The notes under the pieces: model-generated
What the model was told of the DNA's origin: nothing
The model's input: the letters and a program-made list of their open reading frames with translations, nothing else
The model's database searches: none
Part shown: positions 1-9,151 of the stretch, one piece after another
Numbering within the stretch: position 1 is the stretch's first letter
Layout: every line of letters begins with the position of its first letter
Source of the DNA: Allobosea lathyri
GTDB lineage: Bacteria > Pseudomonadota > Alphaproteobacteria > Rhizobiales > Beijerinckiaceae
Reading direction: 5' to 3'
Length of the DNA: 64,000 nucleotides
Assembly (NCBI RefSeq): GCF_900108245.1
Contig: NZ_FNUY01000008.1
Span: 62,001-126,000 of the forward strand
Made by a program: the position numbers and the translations under genes

Positions 1-636
1 AAAAGCGGTTTCGCGGCGCCAGATCGGCTGCCAATCCTCCAGAGAGCCGTAGCTGACCGCGACGATGCCGACGAGCACCGTCGTGGTCAGGGAGATCACG
101 GTGGAGGGCACATCATTGCCGATGCTGCGCGTCAGCAGGTCGCGGAATGCGACCAGAACGGCGCTGGCCAGCGCAATCAAAGCCGCGGCATTGAAACCGT
201 CCGCACTCGGCCTGAGCACGATCAGGACGCCGCAGAAGCCGACGAGAACGGCGAGCGTCCGCCGCCAGCCGATGCGCTCGATCCGCAGCGCCACGGCAAG
301 CGCGACGATCAGGAGCGGGGAGGCCATGCCGATGGCCGTGGCGTTCGCCAGCGGCAACATTCCCAGCGCCCAGACGAAGCTCAGCGCCACGGTAGCCTCG
401 ATCAGGCCGCGCAGGAGAACCACGGGGCGCAGGGCCAGCAGGAGCTTGTCGCTCTCCCGGAAGGCGAACACCAGGGCCAACCCCGCAAGGATGGCGAAGA
501 TGGTTCGGAGCGCGATTGCCTGACCTGCGGGGTAGACCTCGCGGGCCAGCTTCATCAGCAGGTCGTTGCCGGTGAACAGTGACATCGCCAGCAGCATGGA
601 GAGGATGCCACGGCGGTTTTCGGCTGCGCTGGCCAC
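1..636 (-). CDS. EamA/DMT family permease (3' end off the window)
   Basis: A reverse-strand frame runs from a GTG at 636 off the left edge (212 codons visible). The product is a string of hydrophobic helices with few charged residues between them, and has the repeat layout of EamA drug/metabolite exporters. It starts VASAAENRRG and enters a first helix near residue 14. A GGA about 7 bases upstream of the GTG supports this start. The inner-membrane location is inferred from family; the substrate cannot be told. It lies 32 bp downstream of solA on the same strand and may be co-transcribed with it. Confidence 0.8.
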   Translation of the reverse strand, partial: MASAAENRRGILSMLLAMSLFTGNDLLMKLAREVYPAGQAIALRTIFAILAGLALVFAFRESDKLLLALRPVVLLRGLIEATVALSFVWALGMLPLANATAIGMASPLLIVALAVALRIERIGWRRTLAVLVGFCGVLIVLRPSADGFNAAALIALASAVLVAFRDLLTRSIGNDVPSTVISLTTTVLVGIVAVSYGSLEDWQPIWRRETAF

Positions 637-668
637 GTCAGTCGTTCCGTTCTGGCTGGATTTCAGGC

Positions 669-1808
669 TCAGGCCGCGAAGCGGTCGAGCGCAAAGGGCT
701 TGAGGTCGAAGGCCGACTGGCCCGAGGTCGACAGGTCGGCCAGGATTTCGCCGATGGCGCTGGCGAATTTGAAGCCATGGCCGGAGCAGGCCGAGGCGAA
801 CACCGCCTGCGGCACGCCCGGCACGCTGTCGATGATGAAATCCTCGTCGGGCGACACGCTGTACACGCAGCCCTTGAGGGTCAGCGGCTCGCCGGCCGCG
901 TCAGGCAGATAGCGCGCCAGGCATTCGCGGATCAGCGCGACCTGTCGCGGACTCGGTGTGCGGTCGTCGTCGCGCGGGTCCATCGGCTCGCGCCCGAAAT
1001 GCGGGCCGCCCAGCTTGAAGCCGGGATGCTCATACAGCGGGAAACCGTAGAACGTGCCTTCCTCGACGCTCAGGATGAAGACGGGAAAGACGTCCGGCCG
1101 GAACAACTCGGGCCGGCGCGTGGTGAACCAGCCGATCGCCTGCCGGACGGTGGACACGCGCTTGGCCAAAGCAGGGACAGCGTCGGCGATCCAGCCGCCC
1201 GAGGTAATCACCAGCCGGCCGGCCGAATAGGTTCCACGCTCTGTGCGTACCACCACGCCGCCCTGCGCCGTCGGTGTCCAGTCCAGCAGTGGCTCATTCG
1301 TCCGGATCTCGGCGCCGCGCGACTGCGCCAGGCCGACATGGGCGTAAATCGCCTTCTCGGAGGCGACGAAGCCGCCATCGGGCTGCCACAGCCCGACATG
1401 GCCGGCGGGCAGGTTGAAGCCCGGAAAGCGCCTGGTGATGTCAGGGCCGTCGAGGCGCTCATGGCTGAGCCCGTGGTCGAGGCAGGATTGCAACGACGAT
1501 TCGACCGGGCCAGCACCTTCCGGCGCAAGGTCGAGCGAGCCGGTGACGTGCAGGAGTTTCATCCCGGCTTCCGTGCCGGTCTGTTCCCAGAGTTCATGCG
1601 CGCGCCTGACGATCGGCACGTAATGCGAGCCCTCGAAATAGGCGAGGCGGATGATCCGGGTCATGCCGTGCGAGGAGCCCATCGCGTGGCCGAGATTGAA
1701 ACGCTCCAGCCCGAGAACCTTCAGGCCGCGTTTGGCCAGGTGCCAGCAGGCGGCCGACCCCATGGCGCCGACGCCGGCGACGATGACGTCGTAGCTATGA
1801 TGGGTCAT
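669..1808 (-). CDS. solA: N-methyl-L-tryptophan oxidase / monomeric sarcosine oxidase family
   Basis: This 379-residue protein matches the usual length of SolA/MSOX flavoenzymes, which oxidatively demethylate N-methyl amino acids to the amine, formaldehyde and hydrogen peroxide. The N-terminus carries the Rossmann FAD motif GVGAMG (about residues 12-17) and a following LERF strand end. Near the C-terminus the segment ACSGHGFK contains Cys341, which aligns with the cysteine that covalently holds FAD in this family. The true substrate (sarcosine, N-methyltryptophan or another amine) cannot be assigned from sequence. The neighbouring EamA permease on the same strand could handle a related compound; that is inference. 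Confidence 0.85.
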   Translation of the reverse strand: MTHHSYDVIVAGVGAMGSAACWHLAKRGLKVLGLERFNLGHAMGSSHGMTRIIRLAYFEGSHYVPIVRRAHELWEQTGTEAGMKLLHVTGSLDLAPEGAGPVESSLQSCLDHGLSHERLDGPDITRRFPGFNLPAGHVGLWQPDGGFVASEKAIYAHVGLAQSRGAEIRTNEPLLDWTPTAQGGVVVRTERGTYSAGRLVITSGGWIADAVPALAKRVSTVRQAIGWFTTRRPELFRPDVFPVFILSVEEGTFYGFPLYEHPGFKLGGPHFGREPMDPRDDDRTPSPRQVALIRECLARYLPDAAGEPLTLKGCVYSVSPDEDFIIDSVPGVPQAVFASACSGHGFKFASAIGEILADLSTSGQSAFDLKPFALDRFAA

Positions 1809-1982
1809 GGCAAGGCTCTGTCGGGTGGCAAGGCTCGGTGGGTAAAGGCTCGGTCGGGCAGGGCTGGTGACGCAAAGTCTTACAGAGCGGTTCGGGGCGG
1901 GTCCATGCTCTCTGGGGCTGGCCCGATGCGCGGCTCACGCCAGTGAAGTTTTATTAACGGTGTCACGCCATAAAGAGGAAGA

Positions 1983-3830
1983 TTGTTACTCTCACTGGAT
2001 TGGCCGATGCATCGCAGGATTCGACGCTGGCTAGGCAGTCGAAGCCAAGCGGAGGCAGTCCAGCCTGCCGTGTCGGCGGACATCATGCCTGCCCCCTCAT
2101 CCCGACATGCTGTCTACGACAGCAGCGCTGCGATCCGTGACGCCGTGGACGAGCTCGAGCAGGATGTCGTGGCAGCGATGCGCGAGCTCACCGCGGAACT
2201 CGGTCACGCCGAGCGCTTTTCGGCGGAGTCCGAAACCAGTTCCCGCGCCATCCGCGAAAGCGTCGTCGACATGCGCCTGGCCACCGATACCGCCAGCGCG
2301 AATTCGTCTGCACTGGCTGTGGCGACGCAGCAGGTCTCGCAGGCGGCCGAGCAGGTCGGCAGCGCGATGAACAGCGCGCGGGACAGGCTGGATGCCGCGG
2401 CCACCCGCGCTGGCGAGGCGACAGAGCTGATGGGCGGGCTCTCCTCGGCGACCGCCGAGATCCGCAGCATCGTCGACTCCATTGCCGAGATTGCACGACA
2501 GACCAATCTGCTGGCTCTCAATGCCGCGATCGAAGCGGCGCGTGCGGGAGAGGCCGGGCGTGGCTTCGGGGTCGTGGCTCATGAGGTCAAGACACTGGCG
2601 GTCGAGGTGCGCGAAGCCGCCGACCATATCCGCCATCGCGTCGACCGGCTCACGCGCGCGGCGCAAGGCTCTACCGCCATCGTGAACGACGCCCTGCAGA
2701 TGGTGCGGGAGGTCAATCCCATCATCGCCGCGATCGGCGGTGCTTCGCAGGAGCAGGCGGCGGCGACAGCTGAATTGTCCCGCAGCGCCGTTGCAACCGC
2801 GCTGTTCATCGAGAATGTCGGACAGCGTGTCGACGAGATCGACCGCGTCGCGCTCGCGACCGTCGCCGACAGCGAAAACCTCCGCAGGGCGACGGCCAAG
2901 GGCGCGAAGCTCGTCGGCAACATGATGCGGCGCTTCACGCCGATCCTGCGTCATTCGGCTTTTGCCGACCGCCGGCGTCACGACCGGTTTCCGGCCGAGC
3001 GACGCGCGGAAGCCCGCATCGGCACGCTCGGCTTTGCCAGCAGCACGATCGATCTGGGCCGCGGCGGCGCTTTGCTCGCCAAGCCCGCCAATGAACGGCT
3101 GAAACCCGGATCCTCGGGCACGATCGAGATCGACGGCCTGCCGTCGCTTCCGTTCCGGATGATGGCGTCGAGCGAACTCGGCCTCCATGTCGCGTTCGAG
3201 CCCGATGTCGTCGCCGGGTGCCGCCCGCTGGCGGACATGATCCAGACGATCGAGCGCTCCTACCGGCCTTTGATCGAGCGCGCCCAGGACTTTGCCCGGG
3301 ACGTTGCCATCGTGCTGGAGGACGCGCTTCGCGATGGGCTCGTGAGCGAGGCCGATCTTTTCGACATCGACTATGTCTCCGTGCCCGGAACCGAACCCCG
3401 ACAATTCATGAGCAGGGCGTTGCCGGCCTTGGAGGCGGTCCTGCCGCCGCTGCTGTCGCGCATTCTGGCCAGCGACCCGCGCCTCATCTTCGCGCTCCCG
3501 ACCGACCGTAACGGCTATGTCCCGGTTCACAATGCGGAGTTCTCGCTGCCGCAGCGCGAGAACGATCCGCTCTGGAACGCGACCTATGCCCGCAACAGGC
3601 GCATTTTCGACGAGCGCGCCGGCATTACCGCGGCGCGGTCAGTGCGCCCGTTCCTCGTACAGGCCTATCATCGCGACCTCGGGGGCGGCGCCAGCGACAT
3701 CCTGCGCGAGGTCGACGCGCCGCTGCGGGTGAACGGCCGGCATTGGGGCGGCGTGCGGATGGCCTATCGGCTGGGCGCTGAGATCGCGGCCGTTCCCGAT
3801 CGTGCCGCCTACAGCCGCTCCCAGGCGTAG
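1983..3830 (+). CDS. Soluble chemoreceptor-type protein with PilZ-like and C-terminal sensory-like domains
   Basis: This 615-residue protein has no membrane segment. Residues about 45-320 form a methyl-accepting-type coiled coil with the conserved signalling tip ([20 protein letters not shown], near residue 175). Residues about 325-415 begin [12 protein letters not shown] and resemble a PilZ domain (R-rich start, DLGRGGALL), which in other proteins binds cyclic-di-GMP. The remaining ~200 residues contain [11 protein letters not shown] and HWGGVRMAY and look like the small-molecule sensing domain found at the end of some cytoplasmic receptors. The TTG at 1983 follows a strong AGAGGAAG; an ATG at 2007 is the alternative. 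Its end overlaps the convergent gene by 22 bp. Confidence 0.8.
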   Translation: MLLSLDWPMHRRIRRWLGSRSQAEAVQPAVSADIMPAPSSRHAVYDSSAAIRDAVDELEQDVVAAMRELTAELGHAERFSAESETSSRAIRESVVDMRLATDTASANSSALAVATQQVSQAAEQVGSAMNSARDRLDAAATRAGEATELMGGLSSATAEIRSIVDSIAEIARQTNLLALNAAIEAARAGEAGRGFGVVAHEVKTLAVEVREAADHIRHRVDRLTRAAQGSTAIVNDALQMVREVNPIIAAIGGASQEQAAATAELSRSAVATALFIENVGQRVDEIDRVALATVADSENLRRATAKGAKLVGNMMRRFTPILRHSAFADRRRHDRFPAERRAEARIGTLGFASSTIDLGRGGALLAKPANERLKPGSSGTIEIDGLPSLPFRMMASSELGLHVAFEPDVVAGCRPLADMIQTIERSYRPLIERAQDFARDVAIVLEDALRDGLVSEADLFDIDYVSVPGTEPRQFMSRALPALEAVLPPLLSRILASDPRLIFALPTDRNGYVPVHNAEFSLPQRENDPLWNATYARNRRIFDERAGITAARSVRPFLVQAYHRDLGGGASDILREVDAPLRVNGRHWGGVRMAYRLGAEIAAVPDRAAYSRSQA

Positions 3831-4591
3831 GCGATCTTCAGCTTGTCCAGGGTTTGCTGCCAGAGCGTCCCGGCCTGTTCGAGACGCTGGGGCTCATAGA
3901 CGCCCTGAACCTGATGGACTTGCAATTGCCAGCTGCTGGCGCCTGAATCCTGCCAGACCTTGCCGATCAGGCGCCGCAGACGCTCCGGATCACGAGCGCC
4001 CGGCGCGCTCCCGAAAAAGCTGAACTGGCTGGAATTCTGCAGCATGTCGGACACCAGCACGAGTGTCCGATCGCCGGAGGGGACGCGGTTTTCGCGGCGT
4101 GACACGACATCGCCGACGGCCTCGACGATCGGGGACAGGTTGCCCTTGGCCGGCTGCGTCAGCACGACCAGCGCCTCGTCGAGCGGGCGCCCAAACTTCT
4201 CGACCCATTTGACATATTCCCGGCGCGGATTGCCGATCAACTCGCTGGCCGTGCGGCCGGGGTTGCACAAGGCGATGAGTGGCGGGAAGCCCGGTTCGAA
4301 GACGTCCTTGAACACGTAGATCGACATCATCCGGTCGGCCGGCAAGTCGTCGCCGATCTGTTTGACCAGCTTCTTCAGCCGCCCGGCCTGGACCTCGCTC
4401 CAGGGGTCGCTCTTGTCGACCAGGACCAGCGTATGGCCGACCGGACCCGTCTTGGGACAGAGCGTTTCCTGATCGCGCGGTGGTCCGCGCAGCAGCGAAG
4501 GAGCGGCAAAGAAGCCGACCAGCGCAACGCCGGCGAGTACGGAGGCGACGATCGCCCAATTCTCTGTCTTCATCTTTTTGTGGCCGCTCAA
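3809..4591 (-). CDS. Membrane-anchored vWA-like protein of unknown function
   Basis: A 260-residue protein with one N-terminal hydrophobic helix (about residues 11-31), then a likely periplasmic domain. [13 protein letters not shown] resembles a degenerate MIDAS strand (DxSxS) of a von Willebrand A fold, and [12 protein letters not shown] would be the later strand, but the fold assignment is my inference. An internal ATG at about 4573 (MKTENW) could be the real start. It overlaps the upstream gene by 4 bp, so the three genes 6652-3809 look like one operon. Confidence 0.7.
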   Translation of the reverse strand: MSGHKKMKTENWAIVASVLAGVALVGFFAAPSLLRGPPRDQETLCPKTGPVGHTLVLVDKSDPWSEVQAGRLKKLVKQIGDDLPADRMMSIYVFKDVFEPGFPPLIALCNPGRTASELIGNPRREYVKWVEKFGRPLDEALVVLTQPAKGNLSPIVEAVGDVVSRRENRVPSGDRTLVLVSDMLQNSSQFSFFGSAPGARDPERLRRLIGKVWQDSGASSWQLQVHQVQGVYEPQRLEQAGTLWQQTLDKLKIAYAWERL

Positions 4592-6060
4592 CGGGGTATC
4601 GCGGCGAATTCCGCGTCGGCTGCCTTGCGGGCGTTCTCATCCCGCTCGAACGCATCCCGCCCGGCCTCGGCCGCGCGCGTCTTCAACAGCTCGATCTCGC
4701 TGGCAAGATTGACGCCGCGTACCAGAAGGAGCTGCTCTCTCAGCTTGGCCTCGACCAGTGCCGGCATGTTCCCCAGCTGCAATTCGAAATCCTCGATCAG
4801 CCTTCTGATCGCGATGTACTCGGCGAGTTCCGCCGGCTGATCGATCTCGGCCAGATTGAGGGACTGCGAAAAATAGGCGGGCGGCACATCGGTCCGCACC
4901 TTCAGATTGGCCTCGCGATACTGCATCAGCGCGGCATCCTTGGCCGAGCGCAATTGTGCGACCCTCGAGACGAAGAAGTTCCGGGCCTGGTCGGCTGCGA
5001 TCTTCGACGCCTGGAGCCGGCCGATCTCATATTGGCAGTCTTCCCGGAAGCTGTTGATCTGCGAGCGGATCACCTCGAGTTCCGGCAGGAGATCGGTGTC
5101 GAGCTTGCGACGCTCCTCCTCGACGGCGCTCCAGCGTTGCCGCCAGCGCTTATAGGCGGTGGCATGGCCGGGATAGCTGCCGAAGGCCGAATATCCCTTC
5201 GAGGCCGCGACGAAGGCGACGATGCAGCCGATGATCACCAGCGCAAGCGATTTGAATTCGTAGACGGCGAGCGGGTTTTCCAGCATGCGCGGCACGACCT
5301 GGATCGAGCGCGCATCGGGATTGGCGATCAGCATCTCGCGATAATGGCCCACCGCGAGGTTGAACAACACGATCAGCACGATCATCCCGACATAGGCCGG
5401 CAAGGCCCATAACAGGTGCGAACTTCGCACATGCTGGCAATAGCGCGCCGGCCCCAACCCCATGATGAAGCCTAGCGAGATGTTGAGCGCCGAAATGATC
5501 ACGGCCGTCGCGGCGCCGCCGACCAGACCGAAATCGCTGGCCTCGGCGAAGAACGTGCCGTTGAGCAGGCTCTCAATCACCAGCGGCGCGACGAGGAAGA
5601 ACAGGAGGAATTGCCACTTGTCGAGCTTGGGATCGGCCGTTCGCTTGTTCGTATAGCTGAAGAACGCGTATTCGCGCTTGGCCTTGAGCGCGTCATAGAC
5701 CTTCTGTTCGAGTTCGCCGCCATGCTTGTTCAGCATGGTCCGCATCGTCGCCTCGATCGACCGGATGCGGCTCTCGAACCGCTCCTGGCTCAGGATCTCG
5801 CGTTTGCGGGTGATCTCGCCATGGAGCGTGCCCAGCGTCGCCGCCGCCTCCTGCCGGATCGATGTGAAAAGTTCGCGGACTCGAGCCAGCAGCGTCTGCT
5901 CGGTCTGCGACAGCAGCACGGAATGAGCCGCCGGCTGGTTGTCCAGCGCATCGCTGGCCCCGTGACGGCCAGCCTGCACCGTTTCAGCGAGATGATGGGC
6001 CGATATCGGAGGTATCACAGACATGGTGGTTCCGCCGGACGCTCCGGGCTCATTCGCCAT
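4588..6060 (-). CDS. Multi-pass membrane protein with coiled-coil tail, unknown function
   Basis: This 490-residue protein has a cytoplasmic-looking N-terminal helical region (about 45-150), a block of about four hydrophobic segments (about 155-310), and a long charged, helical C-terminal region. I recognise no named family. It is the middle gene of the operon: it overlaps its upstream neighbour by 11 bp and the downstream vWA-like gene by 4 bp, which suggests translational coupling and a shared envelope complex. A second ATG at 6024 (MSVIPP) with GGCGGA upstream is an alternative start. Confidence 0.65.
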   Translation of the reverse strand: MANEPGASGGTTMSVIPPISAHHLAETVQAGRHGASDALDNQPAAHSVLLSQTEQTLLARVRELFTSIRQEAAATLGTLHGEITRKREILSQERFESRIRSIEATMRTMLNKHGGELEQKVYDALKAKREYAFFSYTNKRTADPKLDKWQFLLFFLVAPLVIESLLNGTFFAEASDFGLVGGAATAVIISALNISLGFIMGLGPARYCQHVRSSHLLWALPAYVGMIVLIVLFNLAVGHYREMLIANPDARSIQVVPRMLENPLAVYEFKSLALVIIGCIVAFVAASKGYSAFGSYPGHATAYKRWRQRWSAVEEERRKLDTDLLPELEVIRSQINSFREDCQYEIGRLQASKIAADQARNFFVSRVAQLRSAKDAALMQYREANLKVRTDVPPAYFSQSLNLAEIDQPAELAEYIAIRRLIEDFELQLGNMPALVEAKLREQLLLVRGVNLASEIELLKTRAAEAGRDAFERDENARKAADAEFAAIPR

Positions 6061-6652
6061 GGGAGGCTCGCATCAGGAACTGGCGCGCATCCACGACATC
6101 GACCCGGAAGTCGCGAAAACCGGGATAGGATGGGCTGCGATAGACCCGCTGGAACCAGATCGTCAGAGCGCAGAGCCCGGTTGCGGCGAAGGCGCCTGCG
6201 GCCACGCCGAGGATCGACATATCCTCGCCCGTCGACAGTGCAAGCGCGGCAACAAGGACTGCGACCGCGCTCGCGAGCGTCAGCAGCGCATGCATGTGAT
6301 GGCGGCCTGCGTCTGAAGCCAGTTGCAGTGCCGTATTCATGCCGGCGACCGCGCTGGCGGCACAGAGTTCTAGGATGAATACGGCTGCCAGGACGGCGAC
6401 GATGACGGCCACGACGACGGCAACGATACCGCTGCTTGAAGAAGGAGACAGAGTTTCAAAGACATTGCGTGCAGTAAGGCCGGCCAAAATGAAACAGCTG
6501 ACCAGCAGGATGAAAACGAGAATCGCGAGGAGTGACAGATCGGGCCAGAGTTTCCTGATCATGCCGGCCAGTCTTGCCGCGCATGTTTCCTGCGCCAGGC
6601 GGAAAATGGCCCCTGTTGTCGATTTAAATCGAAGTATTATGCCTTCGACCAT
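6050..6652 (-). CDS. Small four-helix membrane protein, unknown function
   Basis: A 200-residue protein with about four hydrophobic segments (LAILVFILLVSCFILAG, VVAVIVAVLAAVFILEL, LLTLASAVAVLVAALAL, GVAAGAFAATGLCALTIWF). No family is recognised. It is the first gene of the three-gene operon and overlaps the next by 11 bp. The start is uncertain: 6652 gives the full frame, and an internal ATG at 6562 (MIRKLW) would begin just before the first helix. Confidence 0.6.
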   Translation of the reverse strand: MVEGIILRFKSTTGAIFRLAQETCAARLAGMIRKLWPDLSLLAILVFILLVSCFILAGLTARNVFETLSPSSSSGIVAVVVAVIVAVLAAVFILELCAASAVAGMNTALQLASDAGRHHMHALLTLASAVAVLVAALALSTGEDMSILGVAAGAFAATGLCALTIWFQRVYRSPSYPGFRDFRVDVVDARQFLMRASHGE

Positions 6653-6770
6653 CGAACGCTCGCATCAGCAACAGATCGCAAAACGTTAACCCATTCAGTG
6701 GGTTCGTCAAGCCGCGCAGCAGCCTGTCCACGCACCTTCCGCGCGGGGAGGCCGTGGCGGAGGGCGGTTT

Positions 6771-7832
6771 TCAGCCGCCGGTCACGCTCATATGGCGCCC
6801 GACTGCCGGCCGCGAGCGGCGCCGGTCGATGACGAAATCATGGCCTTTGGGCTTGCGAGAGATCGCCTCTTCCATGGCGCGGTGGAGCAGGGCGTCGTCG
6901 CTCGAGGCGCGTATGGCAGCGCGCAGATCGGCGGCGTCCTCCTGACCCAGGCACATATAGAGCGTGCCGGTGCAGGTCAGACGGACGCGGTTGCAGCTCT
7001 CGCAGAAATTATGCGTCATCGGCGTGATGAAGCCGACGAGTCCGCCGGTCTCCTTGACGCGGACGTAACGCGCCGGCCCGCCGGTGCGGTAGGGGTCGTC
7101 GACTAGCGAATATTTGTCCATCAGCCGTGCCCGCACGATCGACAGCGGCAGGAACTGGTCTATCCGGCCGGGCTCGATCTCGCCCATCGGCATGACTTCG
7201 ATCAGGGTCAGGTCCATGCCGAGGCCGTGGGCCCAGACCATCAGATCCTCGATCTCGTCCTCGTTGACGCCTTTCAGGGCGACGGCATTGATCTTGACGC
7301 GGATGCCGGCCTTGCGCGCCGCCTCGATGCCACCAAGCACCTTGTCGAGATCGCCCCAGCGCGTGATCTTGCGGAACTTGTCGGGATCCAGCGTGTCGAG
7401 CGAGACGTTGATGCGGCGCACGCCATATCCGGCGAGTTCGCTGGCGTAACGATCCAGCAGCGAGCCGTTGGTCGTCAGGGTCAGCTCGTCCAGGGCCCCG
7501 GAGGTGATATGGCGCGAGAGCGAGCGGAACAGACTCATGACGTCGCGGCGCACCAGCGGCTCGCCGCCGGTCAGGCGCAGCTTGCGCGTCCCGCGCGCGA
7601 CGAAGGCAGTCGCAACGCGATCGATCTCCTCGAGCGTCAGCAGGTCGCGTTTCGGCAGGAAGGTCATGTCCTCGGACATGCAATAGACGCAGCGGAAGTC
7701 GCAGCGATCCGTCACCGAAATCCGCAGATAGGAGATGTCGCGGCCGAACGGATCGACCAGCGGCGCACGCGTCAGGGGCTTGATGTCGTCGAGAAGCACT
7801 CTGGTCCAGGCCTCGAGAAACTCTGCATCCAC
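6771..7832 (-). CDS. moaA: GTP 3',8-cyclase MoaA
   Basis: MoaA is a radical-SAM enzyme that, with MoaC, converts GTP to cyclic pyranopterin monophosphate in the first step of molybdenum cofactor synthesis. The 353-residue protein has the radical-SAM cluster C44-x3-C48-x2-C51 (CDFRCVYC), the LTGGEP SAM-binding segment, a second cluster in [18 protein letters not shown], and the C-terminal Gly-Gly that MoaA needs. Length and motif spacing are normal. Other moa genes are not in view, so it appears to be a single-gene unit here. Confidence 0.95.
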   Translation of the reverse strand: MDAEFLEAWTRVLLDDIKPLTRAPLVDPFGRDISYLRISVTDRCDFRCVYCMSEDMTFLPKRDLLTLEEIDRVATAFVARGTRKLRLTGGEPLVRRDVMSLFRSLSRHITSGALDELTLTTNGSLLDRYASELAGYGVRRINVSLDTLDPDKFRKITRWGDLDKVLGGIEAARKAGIRVKINAVALKGVNEDEIEDLMVWAHGLGMDLTLIEVMPMGEIEPGRIDQFLPLSIVRARLMDKYSLVDDPYRTGGPARYVRVKETGGLVGFITPMTHNFCESCNRVRLTCTGTLYMCLGQEDAADLRAAIRASSDDALLHRAMEEAISRKPKGHDFVIDRRRSRPAVGRHMSVTGG

Positions 7833-7947
7833 CGCACCGGCAGATGCGGCGCAGCGGCTGCGTTGCTATAGGCTTGAGACATTGGCATCGCTTGAGCCAA
7901 CGTCAAGCGCGACAGAGGTCGCACCCGGCTAAAGGATCACGCCAACC

Positions 7948-8316
7948 ATGTCAGTCTGGCCGACCGAGATACGCCTGTCGAAGGATCGCAGGACCTTGCA
8001 TGTCACGTTCGAGGATGGCGCAAGCTATGCGCTGTCGGCGGAATTGCTGCGGGTGGAAAGCCCTTCCGCCGAGGTCCAGGGCCATAGTCCGACACAGAAG
8101 ACGACGGTTCCCGGCAAGGCCGAGGTCGAGATCATCCGCGTCGATCCTATCGGGCATTACGCCGTCAAACTGTCCTTCGACGACATGCACGACACCGGCA
8201 TCTATGGCTGGGACTATCTTCGCGAACTCGGCGAGCATGGCGAGGCGAAGCTGCAGGCCTATCTCGACGATCTCGCCGCAAAAGGGCTTTCGCGGGAGCC
8301 GGCGCGGCGGCGCTGA
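7948..8316 (+). CDS. DUF971 (GBBH-like N-terminal domain) protein
   Basis: This 122-residue protein is almost entirely a DUF971 domain, the small fold found at the N-terminus of gamma-butyrobetaine hydroxylase and in stand-alone form near Fe-S or Mrp genes. WPTEIRLSKDRRTLHVTFEDG and the ending GIYGWDYLRELG are characteristic. The stand-alone form has no settled function. It is convergent with the L,D-transpeptidase gene and shares the hairpin terminator between them. Confidence 0.85.
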   Translation: MSVWPTEIRLSKDRRTLHVTFEDGASYALSAELLRVESPSAEVQGHSPTQKTTVPGKAEVEIIRVDPIGHYAVKLSFDDMHDTGIYGWDYLRELGEHGEAKLQAYLDDLAAKGLSREPARRR

Positions 8317-8341
8317 TCGCGCGTAGTGCAGCGATATGAAA

Positions 8342-8365
8342 AAGGCCGGCGCGAAGGCCGGCCTT
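8342..8365. terminator. Bidirectional hairpin terminator
   Basis: A perfect 9-bp inverted repeat (AAGGCCGGC / GCCGGCCTT) with a 6-base loop lies in the 75-bp gap between the convergent DUF971 and L,D-transpeptidase genes. The A-run on the left and TT on the right let it serve both strands. Confidence 0.7.
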
Positions 8366-8391
8366 GATCACAAAATCTCGATCGGACCCGC

Positions 8392-8970
8392 TCAGCGAGC
8401 GACGACGACCCGCGTGCCGACCTTGGCGCGCTCGTAGAGATCCATCACATCCTCGTTCAGCATGCGAATGCAGCCCGACGACACGGCCTGGCCGATCGTC
8501 TCAGGCTCGTTCGAGCCGTGAATGCGATAGAGCGTCGAGCCGAGATACATGGCGCGCGCGCCCATCGGGTTTTCCGGGCCGCCGGGCATGAAGCGCGGCA
8601 GGTCGGGACGGCGCCGCAGCATCTGGGCGGGGGGCGTCCAGGTCGGCCATTCCTGCTTGCGGGTGATGGTCTGCGCACCCGCCCAGTCGAAGCCCGGGCG
8701 GCCGACGCCGACGCCGTAGCGCATGGCCTTGCCATCGGGCATCACATAATAAAGGCGGCGCTCGGTGGTGTTGATCACGATCGTGCCGGGATTGTACTTG
8801 CCGCTGAACGAGACGACCTCGCGCGGAATGGCGGTCGCCTGGGCCTTGGACGGGTCGCTGGAGACCATCAGGGGCTGGCGCGTTAGCGGGTCGATCTCGG
8901 CGCGGGCGGATGTCGCGACGGCGAGCAGGCCAAGGCTAGCGAGCATGGCCAAACGGATGGTGCGGATCAT
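8392..8970 (-). CDS. Secreted L,D-transpeptidase (YkuD)
   Basis: L,D-transpeptidases link peptidoglycan stems 3-3 or attach proteins to the wall in the periplasm. The protein (192 residues) begins with a classical signal peptide (MIRTIRLAMLASLGLLAVATSARA). Its C-terminal half carries the YkuD signature: HGSNEPETIG, then SSGCIRM with the catalytic cysteine. The ATG at 8970 was chosen because the signal peptide starts there and GAGG lies 6-9 bases upstream; the frame extends 13 codons further without a good start. Confidence 0.9.
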   Translation of the reverse strand: MIRTIRLAMLASLGLLAVATSARAEIDPLTRQPLMVSSDPSKAQATAIPREVVSFSGKYNPGTIVINTTERRLYYVMPDGKAMRYGVGVGRPGFDWAGAQTITRKQEWPTWTPPAQMLRRRPDLPRFMPGGPENPMGARAMYLGSTLYRIHGSNEPETIGQAVSSGCIRMLNEDVMDLYERAKVGTRVVVAR

Positions 8971-9151
8971 CGGGACCTCGGACAGACGGCGGGGGGCGGC
9001 GCGGAGCACGAAGTTGACGCAGAAAAGTCAACATCTCCTCAATTTCCTGTCAGAGTGCCGTGCCCTGCGCAATCGCGCGCTCATCACATCGATGAGAGGT
9101 CGCGGGCTTTGCTGCGTTGCGTTGCGCGCCTGCAACATGGAGCGGGCCGCC

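Noticed and set aside
579-1946. Long rightward open frame (455 codons) opposite solA
   Set aside because: It lies antisense to a clear SolA-type gene, is Arg/Gly/Ala-rich as expected of a GC-rich shadow frame, and has no recognisable domain.
2097-3530. Long reverse open frame opposite the chemoreceptor gene
   Set aside because: It is antisense to the conserved signalling tip and PilZ-like region, and its Arg/Asp-rich product has no family features.
8084-8095. Chromosomal match to the bipartite element (GCCATAGTCCGA, inside the DUF971 gene)
   Set aside because: It has several differences, lacks a GGAC box at the right distance and lies in a host coding sequence; taken as chance background.
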